The translations under genes were made by a program, and so were the position numbers. A stretch of 64,000 nt of DNA from Terriglobia bacterium (GTDB lineage Bacteria; Acidobacteriota; Terriglobia; Terriglobales; Acidobacteriaceae): the NCBI GenBank assembly GCA_020073665.1, contig JAIQEU010000008.1, positions 69,748 to 133,747 of the forward strand, in the 5' to 3' direction. Below the pieces are notes generated by a model. That model did no database searches, was not told where the DNA came from, and saw nothing but the letters and a program-made list of their open reading frames with translations. Of the stretch, positions 41,771 to 49,762 are shown in pieces (position 1 is the stretch's first letter; every line of letters starts with the position of its first letter).

Positions 41771-41803
41771 GCAGGTGGCAAGCTTAAAGGCCCTGCCACC
41801 TGC
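41771..41803. repeat. Perfect 10-bp inverted repeat behind holB
   Basis: GCAGGTGGCA (41771-41780) and TGCCACCTGC (41794-41803) enclose 13 bases; another ACAGGTGGCAGG precedes it at 41751. It could end the tmk-holB transcript, although no T-run follows. Confidence 0.6.
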
Positions 41804-41949
41804 GGCCTGAACCCGGCTGACTGTCTAGCATTGTCTTACCCGGTCACCTGTGCTACGGTATGGGAAAGTTCACGCCCGCTTTACCCACAAGCACAGCAGC
41901 GCCGTGTTGTGGCTCGCAAATAAATAGCGTGTCCGGAACGGGTGATGCC

Positions 41950-42372
41950 ATGAAAGATGCGATTGATTCCATTCCAGTCGAACGGCCGATCGAGCAGGAA
42001 GGATTCGCCAACCGCAAGCTGATCCGTCCATCCCTGAACCGCAACGATCACAACCACGCGAATCATGCACAGCCCGGCGTGGCGGAGCGCCGCCCCGACC
42101 GGCCGGAACGTACTGATCGTCCCGAGCGTAATGGCGGCGGAGGCGGCAGGAAGATCACCCCTCCCGAGCAGACCAACGCGGAAAACTTCTATTACCAGAA
42201 GCAGATGCAGGCCAAGACGCCGATGGTGATCGTGCTCCGCGACGGCGAGGAAGTACACGGGGTCATCGAGTGGTACGACAAGAGCTGCCTGAAGATCAAC
42301 CGCAACGGCCAGCCTAACCTGATGATCTACAAACCTTCCATCAAGTACATGTACAAGGAAGGGGAGAAGTAG
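41950..42372 (+). CDS. hfq: Hfq-like RNA chaperone with long N-terminal extension
   Basis: The predicted protein has 140 residues from ATG 41950; an upstream in-frame ATG at 41860 would add 30 unlikely residues. Residues 1-75 are polar and basic (many Asn, His, Arg, Glu-Arg-Pro repeats, a GGGGG run) and probably disordered. The Sm fold fills residues about 76-138: NFYYQKQMQAKTPMVIVL (Sm1 start), DGEEVHGVIEWYDKSCLKI and NLMIYKPSIKYMYKEGE (Sm2, where classical Hfq has YKHA). Classical Hfq puts the fold first and the tail last, so the order is reversed here. RNA binding is inferred. Confidence 0.82.
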   Translation: MKDAIDSIPVERPIEQEGFANRKLIRPSLNRNDHNHANHAQPGVAERRPDRPERTDRPERNGGGGGRKITPPEQTNAENFYYQKQMQAKTPMVIVLRDGEEVHGVIEWYDKSCLKINRNGQPNLMIYKPSIKYMYKEGEK

Positions 42373-42507
42373 TACCGAGTACCTGGTACCGAGTCCCCGC
42401 TGCCGGCTTCAGTAGTAGCCTTCCGCCGATCCTAGCTGCCATCCGATAAAACACGAACGCAACTGCGATTCTTTGTGTCTTACTCGGTACTGCGTACTCG
42501 GTACTGA
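42372..42507. repeat. Word-repeat spacer between hfq and dcd
   Basis: GTACCGAGTACCTGGTACCG near 42372-42391 is answered by TTACTCGGTACTGCGTACTC near 42480-42499, in inverted orientation. The converging hfq and dcd genes may share it as a terminator-like structure. Confidence 0.6.
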
Positions 42508-42508
42508 T

Positions 42509-43060
42509 TCACAGTTTTGGTAGCACAATTCCCTTCTGCGACTGGTACTTGCCTTTGCGATCGGCGTAGCTGACTTCGCAGACTTCGTCGCCCTGGAAGA
42601 AGATGATCTGGCACAGGCCTTCGTTGGCGTAGATCTTGGCAGGCAGCGGTGTGGTGTTCGAAATTTCCAACGTGACGAAGCCTTCCCATTCGGGTTCGAA
42701 GGGCGTGACGTTCACGATGATCCCGCAGCGCGCATAGGTGGACTTGCCGACGCAGATCGTCAACACGTCGCGCGGAATCTTGAAGTACTCCACCGAGCGC
42801 GCCAAAGCAAAAGAATTCGGTGGAACGATGGCGCATTCCGAGCGCACGGTGACGAACGAGCGCTCGTCAAAGTTCTTGGGATCAACCACGGTGCAGTTCA
42901 CGTTGGTGAAGATCTTGAACTCATCCGCCACGCGCAGGTCATAGCCGTAGGAGGAAAGTCCGTAAGACACCACGCCTTCCCGTACTTGCTTCTCGGAGAA
43001 GGGGTTAATCATGTCGTGCTCCAGGGCCATCTTGCGAATCCAGCGGTCACTCTTCAGCAT
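42509..43060 (-). CDS. dcd: dCTP deaminase
   Basis: The predicted protein has 183 residues. It converts dCTP to dUTP (or dUMP, in bifunctional forms) for thymidylate synthesis. Visible marks: [90 protein letters not shown] with the catalytic Glu region, and [18 protein letters not shown]. The closing segment [17 protein letters not shown] is family-typical. It fits logically with tmk in this region. Confidence 0.95.
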   Translation of the reverse strand: MLKSDRWIRKMALEHDMINPFSEKQVREGVVSYGLSSYGYDLRVADEFKIFTNVNCTVVDPKNFDERSFVTVRSECAIVPPNSFALARSVEYFKIPRDVLTICVGKSTYARCGIIVNVTPFEPEWEGFVTLEISNTTPLPAKIYANEGLCQIIFFQGDEVCEVSYADRKGKYQSQKGIVLPKL

Positions 43061-43155
43061 GGGACTCCTTGGGAAAATTATTACAAATGAATTTCTGGGC
43101 TGGCGAACTGTAGTGCAATTGCGGGTGCCGCCATATTACGGGATACAACCTACCG

Positions 43156-43184
43156 TTGACAATCTCTCTTATGTCCCTTAGCAT
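43156..43184 (+). promoter_or_regulatory. Promoter of the HU-family gene
   Basis: A consensus TTGACA (43156-43161), a 17-base spacer and TAGCAT (43179-43184) lie about 45 bases before the GTG start. Confidence 0.65.
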
Positions 43185-43229
43185 CAATGACTTGGTGAGC
43201 TGTTGTGACTCTGCCGCCGGGGGCCGCTT

Positions 43230-43499
43230 GTGATTAAGCTCGATATCATCAACGAAGTGGTCAACAAAACGGGAATTACCAAGACCAAGGCTGAGCTGGC
43301 CGTGGAAACCGTTTTTGAAAGCATGAAGCGTTCGCTCGCCAAGGGCGATCGCATTGAGCTGCGAGGCTTTGGCGTGTTCAACGTCAGGCCGCGCAAGACC
43401 GGCATCGGGCGCAATCCGCGCACCGGCGCTGAGGTTTCCATCCCGCCGGGCAAGGCGGTACGCTTCAAACCCGGCAAGGAGTTGCAGTCCATCGATTAG
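43230..43499 (+). CDS. HU/IHF-family DNA-binding protein
   Basis: The product has 89 residues with a GTG start. IINEVVNKTGITKTKAELAVETVFESM and then IELRGFGVFNVRPRKTGIGRNPRTGAEVSIPPGKAVRFKPGKEL form the full HU/IHF fold with the DNA-bending arm (GRNPRTG). It dimerises and bends DNA in the nucleoid. HU versus IHF cannot be decided from this alone. Strong promoter upstream. Confidence 0.93.
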   Translation: MIKLDIINEVVNKTGITKTKAELAVETVFESMKRSLAKGDRIELRGFGVFNVRPRKTGIGRNPRTGAEVSIPPGKAVRFKPGKELQSID

Positions 43500-43513
43500 A
43501 GGTTTGCTGGACG

Positions 43514-43585
43514 GTAGCGTCGGCGACTCGCCGGCTGCGAGCCTGCCCTGAGGGAAGTCGAAGGGGCAGGCGTCCCGCCCGCCGC
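43514..43585 (-). repeat. Pair of REP-like hairpins, head to tail
   Basis: Two units, 43514-43537 and 43563-43585, read on the minus strand as GCAGCCGGCGAGTCGCC and GGCGGGCGGGACGCC-type hairpins. Both follow the pattern of the RAYT-flanking REPs (stem, GGA or GTC loop, then GCTAC in the first). Confidence 0.6.
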
Positions 43586-43611
43586 ATGCACGGCCAGAGT
43601 AGCGTCTCATA

Positions 43612-44637
43612 ATGTCTGAAATCATTCCCCCTCTGTCTTCCACTACCGAATACTATCGCCCGGTCGACGTGTTTGTGGTGCAGCCCAGAAAGCGGCGCTA
43701 CTGGCTGCATGCGGCGCTGCTCCTGGCCACCGTGTTCACCACGCTGGTGGTGGGGGCGCGGATGCAGTTCAACTTCCAGCACAACCAGCCGGCGTTCTAC
43801 GCAGATGACGACAGCCTGCCCATTTTTCCGCTGAGCTGGGCGCTTCATTCTGGCAACCTGCGGATGGGCATTCCCTTCTCTGGCGCGCTAATGCTGATCC
43901 TGCTGGCACATGAGATGGGGCACTACCTTTACTGCCGTTACTATGGCGTGTCGGCCACCCTTCCCTTCTTTATTCCCTTTCCCACTCTGATTGGCACGCT
44001 GGGAGCATTCATCCGCATTCGCTCGCCGATCCGTTCGCGTGCGATGTTGTTTGATATCGGCATCGCCGGACCCATTGCCGGATTTGTGGTTGCGGTCGCG
44101 GTGTTGTTTCTTGCGCTGGGATTTTCCAAGATCGCGCCTGCGTTCCTCACGGGTACTTCTGTCGAACCGAACTACCCGCTGATCTTCTTTGTGGTACATG
44201 GCTTGCTGGCGGCCTTAGGACTAGGGCATGGCACTGCAGGTCTGCCGCTGGGGCGAGTGCTCATTCATCCCACGGCGATTGCGGCGTGGGTGGGCATGTT
44301 TGCCACCGCGCTGAACCTGTTGCCCGGAGGCCAGCTGGATGGCGGACACATCGTGTTTTCGCTGGCGCCACGGACGCACCGATTGGTGTCGCGGGTGACT
44401 ATTGCTGCGCTACTTCCGCTGGCCTATTTCTGCTGGGCAGGATGGCTGGTGTGGGCAGTGCTGCTGCGCATCAGCGGCATGCGGCATCCCATGGTGCCGG
44501 AACTGCCCGGGATCGCCGGCGGCCGCCGCTGGCTGGCAGTGCTGGCGCTGCTGATGCTGGTACTCACCTTCACTCCCGCTCCCTTCGCTCATAGCTCCCT
44601 GCAGGACGTGGTGCGCGATCTGCGCAGCGGGCAATAG
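43612..44637 (+). CDS. Site-2 protease family (M50) intramembrane metalloprotease
   Basis: The predicted protein has 341 residues. Several membrane helices surround the zinc site HEMGH (100-104) and the second motif NLLPGGQLDGGHIVF near residue 235, which brings the third ligand. Between them SATLPFFIPFPTLIGTLGAFIRIRSPIRSRAMLFDIGIAGPIAGF is typical of bacterial S2P relatives. Such proteases cut membrane-embedded regulators. The first about 30 residues are polar. Substrate is unknown. Confidence 0.88.
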   Translation: MSEIIPPLSSTTEYYRPVDVFVVQPRKRRYWLHAALLLATVFTTLVVGARMQFNFQHNQPAFYADDDSLPIFPLSWALHSGNLRMGIPFSGALMLILLAHEMGHYLYCRYYGVSATLPFFIPFPTLIGTLGAFIRIRSPIRSRAMLFDIGIAGPIAGFVVAVAVLFLALGFSKIAPAFLTGTSVEPNYPLIFFVVHGLLAALGLGHGTAGLPLGRVLIHPTAIAAWVGMFATALNLLPGGQLDGGHIVFSLAPRTHRLVSRVTIAALLPLAYFCWAGWLVWAVLLRISGMRHPMVPELPGIAGGRRWLAVLALLMLVLTFTPAPFAHSSLQDVVRDLRSGQ

Positions 44638-44787
44638 AGGCCACCTCCACGGGGACACTTCCGGGTGGGGCCTTGTGCCCAACCTCACGTACGTTCGTGA
44701 TCACCGTCACACCCCGATGCGACTACCTCCCTTCATAATCTTCACTTGAAGACTGGAGTGCCCAACACTCCTAAAAGTGGGGGTTGC

Positions 44788-45036
44788 GTGGCAAAAGGGC
44801 GTGTTTCCATCGTGGTCGAGCGTTGCAAGGCCTGCGGATTTTGCGTCGAATTCTGTCCCACCAAGGTGCTGGCGCTGTCTTCCGCTTTTAATTCCAAGGG
44901 TTACCACCCGCCGCATGTGGTGCATCCGGAAAAGTGCAGCGGTTGCGACCTGTGCGGCATGTATTGCCCGGACTTTGCCATCTACGGCACCAAGGTTAAG
45001 ACCGTCGGGGCGCAGGAGGTGGACGATGAAAGCTGA
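44788..45036 (+). CDS. korD: 2-oxoacid:ferredoxin oxidoreductase, ferredoxin-like delta subunit
   Basis: The predicted protein has 82 residues from GTG 44788, preceded by GTGGGGG; a TTG at 44746 in frame is an alternative. Two 4Fe-4S motifs are present: CKACGFCVEFCP and CSGCDLCGMYCPD. It should carry electrons from the KorAB catalytic core to ferredoxin. The korA start lies inside its 3' end (11-base overlap), indicating a tight operon. Confidence 0.9.
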   Translation: MAKGRVSIVVERCKACGFCVEFCPTKVLALSSAFNSKGYHPPHVVHPEKCSGCDLCGMYCPDFAIYGTKVKTVGAQEVDDES

Positions 45037-46183
45037 TCCTCGCGGCGTACTCACCGGCGTGCACTTCATTGACGGCGACCACGCCTGCTGCGAAGGCGCG
45101 CTGGCTGCGGGAGCGCGGTTCGCGGCGGGATATCCCATCACGCCTTCCACCGAAGTGGTGGAGCGCTTTGCCTCGCGCGTGCCCACCGTGGGAGGAACGT
45201 TCATCCAGATGGAAGACGAGTTGGCGGCTTCTATCACGCTGCAGGGCGCAGTTTGGGGCGGCGCGAAAGCTTTCACCGTCACTTCTGGCCCCGGCTTCTC
45301 GCTGATGATGGAACACATCGGCTACGCGGCCATGACGGAAACACCCTGCGTATTCGTGGATGTGCAGCGCGGCGGCCCGTCAACGGGTTTGCCCACGCTT
45401 CCCGCGCAAGCGGACATGATGCAGGCGCGCTGGGGCTCGCACGGCGATTACGAGATCATCGCGCTGTGCCCGAACTCTCCCCAGGAGTGCTTCGATCTCA
45501 CCATCAAGGCTTTCAACCTGGCGGAGGAATTCCGCGTGCCGGTGATGTTCATGATGGATGAAGTGGTGGGCCACATGACGGAGAAGGTCGTGATCCCTCC
45601 GGCTGACCAGATCGAGGTGACGCCTCGCCGCCACACCCGCAAATCGGTGGACAACTACCTGCCCTACGAGACCAATGGTGACATGGTTCCGGACATGGCC
45701 CACGCCGGGGAAGGCTACAAGTTCCACGTGACCGGGCTGACCCACGACGAACATGGTTATCCCAACATGACGCCGCCGGTGCAGGACAAACTGGTGCGCC
45801 GCCTGCAGAACAAGATTCGTGCGGCCGCCGACCGCATCGCCATGTTTGAAGAGCAGAACCTGGGCGACGCGGAGGTCGTGGTCGTCTCTTACGGCATCAC
45901 CTCGCGAGTGGCGCAGCGCGCCATTGATCTGGCCCGCCAGAAAGGCCTGAAGGTTGGCAAGTTGCGCCTGATCACAGCCTGGCCCTTCCCGGAGAACAAG
46001 ATTCGCGAGCTCTCGCTGAAGGTAAAAGCATTCGTCGTCCCTGAGCTGAATCTGGGGCAGATGGTGCACGAGGTAGAACGCGCCGCCGCAGGGAAGGCGA
46101 AGACCTTCGCGGTCTCGCACGCCGGGGGCAGTGTGCATCATCCCGAAGACATCCTGAAGGTCATTGTGGAGGCCAGCCGATGA
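45026..46183 (+). CDS. korA: 2-oxoglutarate ferredoxin oxidoreductase, alpha subunit
   Basis: The predicted protein has 385 residues from ATG 45026, with GCAGGAGG upstream, overlapping korD by 11 bases. Family strips: GDHACCEGALAAGARFAAGYPITPSTEVVE, FIQMEDELAASITLQGAVWGGAKAFTVTSGPGFSLMMEHIGYA, TETPCVFVDVQRGGPSTGLPT, HGDYEIIALCPNSPQECFDL and the C-terminal VVSYGITSRVAQRA domain. With KorB it oxidatively decarboxylates 2-oxoglutarate (or a related 2-oxoacid) to the acyl-CoA using ferredoxin. The exact 2-oxoacid is inferred from similarity to KorA. Confidence 0.93.
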   Translation: MKADPRGVLTGVHFIDGDHACCEGALAAGARFAAGYPITPSTEVVERFASRVPTVGGTFIQMEDELAASITLQGAVWGGAKAFTVTSGPGFSLMMEHIGYAAMTETPCVFVDVQRGGPSTGLPTLPAQADMMQARWGSHGDYEIIALCPNSPQECFDLTIKAFNLAEEFRVPVMFMMDEVVGHMTEKVVIPPADQIEVTPRRHTRKSVDNYLPYETNGDMVPDMAHAGEGYKFHVTGLTHDEHGYPNMTPPVQDKLVRRLQNKIRAAADRIAMFEEQNLGDAEVVVVSYGITSRVAQRAIDLARQKGLKVGKLRLITAWPFPENKIRELSLKVKAFVVPELNLGQMVHEVERAAAGKAKTFAVSHAGGSVHHPEDILKVIVEASR

Positions 46184-47040
46184 GCGATCTGACAAATCCA
46201 GTCGAGCCGTTTCTGCGCTCGGACCGCATGCCCCACATCTGGTGCCCGGGTTGCGGAATTGGGACCACGGTAAATTGCTTTGCCCGGGCGTTGATCGAAT
46301 CAAAAATTGATCTGGAACACTTAGCCCTGGTTTCCGGCATCGGTTGCACAGGCCGCGTCGCCGGATACGTGAAGCTGGATTCGTTTCACACCACGCATGG
46401 CCGCGCGATCCCGTTTGCCACCGGCCTGAAGCTGGCGAATCCCAAGCTGAACGTGGTGGTGTACTCGGGCGACGGCGATCTTTCGGCGATCGGTGGCAAT
46501 CACCTGATCCATGCCGCGAGGCGCAACATTGATCTTAAAGTCATCTGTGTGAACAACCTGATTTACGCCATGACTGGCGGACAAACCGCGCCCACCACGC
46601 CGGGCCACGCCATTACGTCCACGTCGCCGTACGGCACCTGCGAGCCCGCGTTCAATCTGCCCCACCTGGTGGAGGCAGCCGGAGCGGTTTACGTGGCGCG
46701 CTGGACCACCTTCCACGTGCGGCAGCTGGCGCGTTCGATCGCCGAGGCTTTCCAGAAGAAGGGATTCTCGTTCATCGAAGTGATCTCGCCCTGCCCCACG
46801 CTCTACCAGCGTCGTAACAAGCTGGGAGATGGGCTAGACACCATGAAGTATTACAAGGAAAAGAGCAAGGTCCGCCATGGCGCCCCCACCAGCGAAGCCG
46901 GGCTGACCATGACCGGAGAAATCGTGGTGGGCAAGTTCGTGGATCGTGACCGGCCGGACTACCAGACCCTGGTGCGCGCACAACTGGCAGAGTCGCTGGG
47001 AGATCGCTTCGTGGAACAGGCGGAGATGGTATGCAGCTAA
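46180..47040 (+). CDS. korB: 2-oxoglutarate ferredoxin oxidoreductase, beta subunit
   Basis: The predicted protein has 286 residues, overlapping korA by ATGA. It carries the thiamine-diphosphate site: HIWCPGCGIGTTVNCFARAL with the Fe-S cysteines, SGIGCTGRVAGYV, HTTHGRAIPFATGLKLANP, VVYSGDGDLSAIGGNHLIHAARRN and ICVNNLIYAMTGGQTAPTTP, i.e. the GDGD...NN magnesium/TPP motif. It forms the catalytic core with KorA. Confidence 0.95.
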   Translation: MSDLTNPVEPFLRSDRMPHIWCPGCGIGTTVNCFARALIESKIDLEHLALVSGIGCTGRVAGYVKLDSFHTTHGRAIPFATGLKLANPKLNVVVYSGDGDLSAIGGNHLIHAARRNIDLKVICVNNLIYAMTGGQTAPTTPGHAITSTSPYGTCEPAFNLPHLVEAAGAVYVARWTTFHVRQLARSIAEAFQKKGFSFIEVISPCPTLYQRRNKLGDGLDTMKYYKEKSKVRHGAPTSEAGLTMTGEIVVGKFVDRDRPDYQTLVRAQLAESLGDRFVEQAEMVCS

Positions 47041-47624
47041 CCGAAATTCGTGTCGCAGGCTTCGGCGGCCAGGGAGTGATCCTCTCGGCCATTGTTCTGG
47101 GCAAGGCGGCCTCCATTTACCAGGGAGCTTTCGCCACCATGACACAGAACTTCGGTCCTGAGGCCCGTGGCGGCGCTTGCAGCGCCCAGCTCATCGTGTC
47201 GGACTCGCCGGTTCTGTATCCCTATGTCAGCCAGCCGGACATTCTGGTGGTGATGTCGCAGGAAGCTTCCAATCGTTTCGTGTCGGAACTGAAAGACGGC
47301 GGGACCCTGATTGTGGAACAGGATCTGGTACGGGTGTCGGAGTTGAAAGGCAACGTCAAGGTCTACAGCGTTCCAGCCACGCGCATCGCCGAGGAACTGG
47401 GCAAGCGCATGGTGCTGAACTCGGTGATGGTCGGGTTCTTTACGGCGGTCACGCATTTACTGGAACCCGATGCGGTGCGCAAAGCCGTGGCCGATTCGGT
47501 TCCAGCCAGCTTCCGCGATCTGAACTTGAAAGCCTTCGAAAGAGGCTTCGAGTACGGCGCGACGGCGCAGGCCGTCAGCCCCCAAAGTTTGGAAGACGCC
47601 GGCGTAGCCTACGCACAGGAGTAA
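47031..47624 (+). CDS. korC: 2-oxoglutarate ferredoxin oxidoreductase, gamma subunit
   Basis: The predicted protein has 197 residues, overlapping korB by 10 bases. The start is MQLTEIRVAGFGGQGVILSAIVLGKAA, the CoA-binding gamma-domain signature, with FGPEARGGACSAQLIVSDSPVLYPYVSQPDILVVMSQEA following. It completes the four-subunit KorDABC complex used in the anaerobic or reductive TCA routes. The operon ends here, before a REP hairpin. Confidence 0.94.
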   Translation: MQLTEIRVAGFGGQGVILSAIVLGKAASIYQGAFATMTQNFGPEARGGACSAQLIVSDSPVLYPYVSQPDILVVMSQEASNRFVSELKDGGTLIVEQDLVRVSELKGNVKVYSVPATRIAEELGKRMVLNSVMVGFFTAVTHLLEPDAVRKAVADSVPASFRDLNLKAFERGFEYGATAQAVSPQSLEDAGVAYAQE

Positions 47625-47640
47625 CCGCAGCGTTCAAGCC

Positions 47641-47668
47641 GTAGCGCCGTCGTACCGACGGCCACCAC
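47641..47668 (-). repeat. REP hairpin upstream of the RAYT gene
   Basis: Read on the minus strand: GTGGTG, stem GCCGTCG, loop GTA, stem CGACGGC, then GCTAC. It is the mirror partner of 48322-48349, with three base differences that keep the stem paired. Confidence 0.85.
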
Positions 47669-47694
47669 TGCAGCCGGCCCGTGCGAGTGGAGTC

Positions 47695-48309
47695 ATGCTT
47701 TCCGACATTGAAGTCCACTATCGTGGTCGGCTTCCACATTGGGAGAAAGACGAGTCCTGCTACTTCGTCACTTTCCGCTTAGCCGATTCTCTACCGTCCG
47801 ACATCTTGGAATCGATCAAATTCGAGAAGAGGTCGTTGCTGCGCACGGCCGACCAACTCAACCGCGAGTTGAGCTCTGACGAAAAAAGTCGACTCGCTCG
47901 ATTGTCCAAAATGAGGATCGAAGAGTGTCTTGATTCAGGTGCAGGCGCCTGCCACCTGGCAAAGCCCGAGGTGGCAGAGATTGTGGCTAACGCTTTGCGG
48001 TACTTCGACGACCAGCGCTACCGGTTGTTCGCTTGGTGCGTAATGCCTAACCACGTACATGTTTTGTTTCAATTATTTCCCTACGTTGCGCTCGCTTCCG
48101 TTCTGCATTCTTGGAAGTCGTTCACTTCGAAGAAAATCAATAATGCGCTTGGTGTGCACGGAGAGCTTTGGGAACGTGAGTACTACGATCATCTGGTGCG
48201 AAATGATGGAGATTTCGCGCGCGTGGTGCGATATATCTTGCAGAATCCCACCAAGGCCAGGTTGCGTGACTGGCCTTGGGTGTGGGTAGTTCCCGAGATA
48301 AAGCCTTAG
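47695..48309 (+). CDS. REP-associated tyrosine transposase (RAYT)
   Basis: The predicted protein has 204 residues. It is a Y1/IS200-like nuclease: LPHWEKDESCYFVTFRLADSLP, then FAWCVMPNHVHVLFQLFP with the HUH pair His120 and His122, and WEREYYDHLVRNDGDFARVVRYILQNPTKA containing the candidate tyrosine (163 or 164) and the RAYT C-terminal strip. RAYTs are single-copy domesticated relatives of IS200 transposases linked to REP palindromes. REP hairpins lie on both sides in inverted orientation. The frame is intact. Confidence 0.92.
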   Translation: MLSDIEVHYRGRLPHWEKDESCYFVTFRLADSLPSDILESIKFEKRSLLRTADQLNRELSSDEKSRLARLSKMRIEECLDSGAGACHLAKPEVAEIVANALRYFDDQRYRLFAWCVMPNHVHVLFQLFPYVALASVLHSWKSFTSKKINNALGVHGELWEREYYDHLVRNDGDFARVVRYILQNPTKARLRDWPWVWVVPEIKP

Positions 48310-48321
48310 TCCCCATCGTCC

Positions 48322-48349
48322 GTGGTGGCCGGCGGGACGCCGGCGCTAC
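48322..48349 (+). repeat. REP hairpin downstream of the RAYT gene
   Basis: GTGGTG, stem GCCGGCG, loop GGA, stem CGCCGGC, then GCTAC. Mirror image of 47641-47668; similar units occur at 30017-30042 and 43514-43585. Confidence 0.88.
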
Positions 48350-48367
48350 GGCGTGCGGCGCTGCCGA

Positions 48368-49696
48368 TTATTGCTTTTGGTTCTCCGCCTTCCACTGCAT
48401 GGCATCGTGGATGCGGCCTCTACCGCTCGGGTGATCGAAGAACAGCCACTCTTCTACCGGCCCGGGACTCATCTTGCGGTATTCCCCGAGGTGAATGGCA
48501 GCCTGGGCGAAACCGTCCGGCTGGCGGCTAGCGTTCAAGCCATACATGTCGGCTTCATGCTCTTGCGTGCGGATGATGGTGTTGAAAATCGGTGTGGTAA
48601 TGAAGAGAAAGGTTGAAACCAGCAGAAATACAAGCGGAAGAACAGCGGTGTCGCCGATGCCTTGGATTTGCCATTTTTCTCCCCAACGCGCCAGCGACCA
48701 ATCCAGGCTCCACGCGAGAAAGGCAAATCCGATCACGAACATGATCCCGAAGAAAATGATCCCATGATAGACGTGGTGGAGGACGTAATGCCCCATCTCG
48801 TGTCCCATGACCGATTGGATCTCCTCCGGTGAACCACGGCGCAGCAGATTGTCATTAAGTGTTATGCGCATGGTGCTGCCCAACCCGCTGACGTTGGCGC
48901 TCATGCGCGTACTCTGTTTGGAAGCGTCAATCTGGTAGACGTCCTTGACAGAAATACCGTTGGCGCGAGCCATTTGCAGAATAGGCTCGGTGATCTTCGG
49001 GTCCTGCAGTTTGGTGCTCTTGTTGAATATCGGAATGATGTAGACCGGAGTAATCAGTGCGGTAAGCGCAAAGAAAGCTATCGAAACGAGCGCTGCCCAA
49101 ATCCACCAGCTGCGACCGAGGCGTCGAACCACGCCGAACAGCACCACCGTAATGATGCCACCCATCACTACGCCGATGAGCATCCCTTTGAATTGATCAT
49201 TCATCCACGGGCCAAACGTCTGCGTGGCCAATCCATACTTCCATTCTCGTGTGAATCCTTCGTATACCGCCAGAGGGAAGCCCAATATCGTGGTGATCAG
49301 CAGATACTGGACCCAGTAGACAAATGTGTGTATGGGTTTAAAGCGAGTTACCCGCTCCGACCAGTCGCGCATCCTCGCTGACCAGCGGAAGGTCAGCAGC
49401 ACGATCGCAATCACTGCGCCATATAAAAAGTCCCACAAGATGAGCCAGTACCCGCCCTCGAAATAGGCATCAGACCGCTCCCGCGCCGTGGCGGGAATTT
49501 CTGCAAGGTAGGCATCGGTAGCAGCCTCAGCGTTGAAGTTCGGGGAAGCTTGCGCCGCTGGCGGAACGGAGATCGCTGAGGGCATGGCCGTCAGCGGCAG
49601 CGCCGCAGGAGCAGGCGTCGATTGGGCAAACACTCCAGGCACTCCGAGACACAACAACGCCAGGGTCACGCTGGCCACGCGAAGGCGATTGATCAT
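48368..49696 (-). CDS. M48-family membrane metalloprotease (Ste24/HtpX-like)
   Basis: The predicted protein has 442 residues. A signal-like N-terminus and an Ala/Pro linker lead into several membrane helices and the zinc motif VMGHEMGHYVLHH (HEMGH at 299-303). Before it come PVYIIPIFNKSTKL, the VKDVYQIDASKQSTRMSANVSG strip and RITLNDNLL, all typical of CAAX prenyl protease 1 (Ste24) relatives. After it, EHEADMYGLNASRQPDGFAQA gives the third zinc ligand. It likely removes damaged membrane proteins or processes a substrate. Orientation is opposite to the RAYT gene. Confidence 0.92.
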   Translation of the reverse strand: MINRLRVASVTLALLCLGVPGVFAQSTPAPAALPLTAMPSAISVPPAAQASPNFNAEAATDAYLAEIPATARERSDAYFEGGYWLILWDFLYGAVIAIVLLTFRWSARMRDWSERVTRFKPIHTFVYWVQYLLITTILGFPLAVYEGFTREWKYGLATQTFGPWMNDQFKGMLIGVVMGGIITVVLFGVVRRLGRSWWIWAALVSIAFFALTALITPVYIIPIFNKSTKLQDPKITEPILQMARANGISVKDVYQIDASKQSTRMSANVSGLGSTMRITLNDNLLRRGSPEEIQSVMGHEMGHYVLHHVYHGIIFFGIMFVIGFAFLAWSLDWSLARWGEKWQIQGIGDTAVLPLVFLLVSTFLFITTPIFNTIIRTQEHEADMYGLNASRQPDGFAQAAIHLGEYRKMSPGPVEEWLFFDHPSGRGRIHDAMQWKAENQKQ

Positions 49697-49762
49697 GTTG
49701 AGGGGCTCCTCGGATATGACGCTCAGGCAGTAAATACGTTATCAGGGCAGGGGAGGTTCCAT

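Noticed and set aside
44777-45025. In-frame extension of korA into korD
   Set aside because: korD is real in another frame with two Fe-S motifs, and korA has a good ribosome site at its own ATG 45026.
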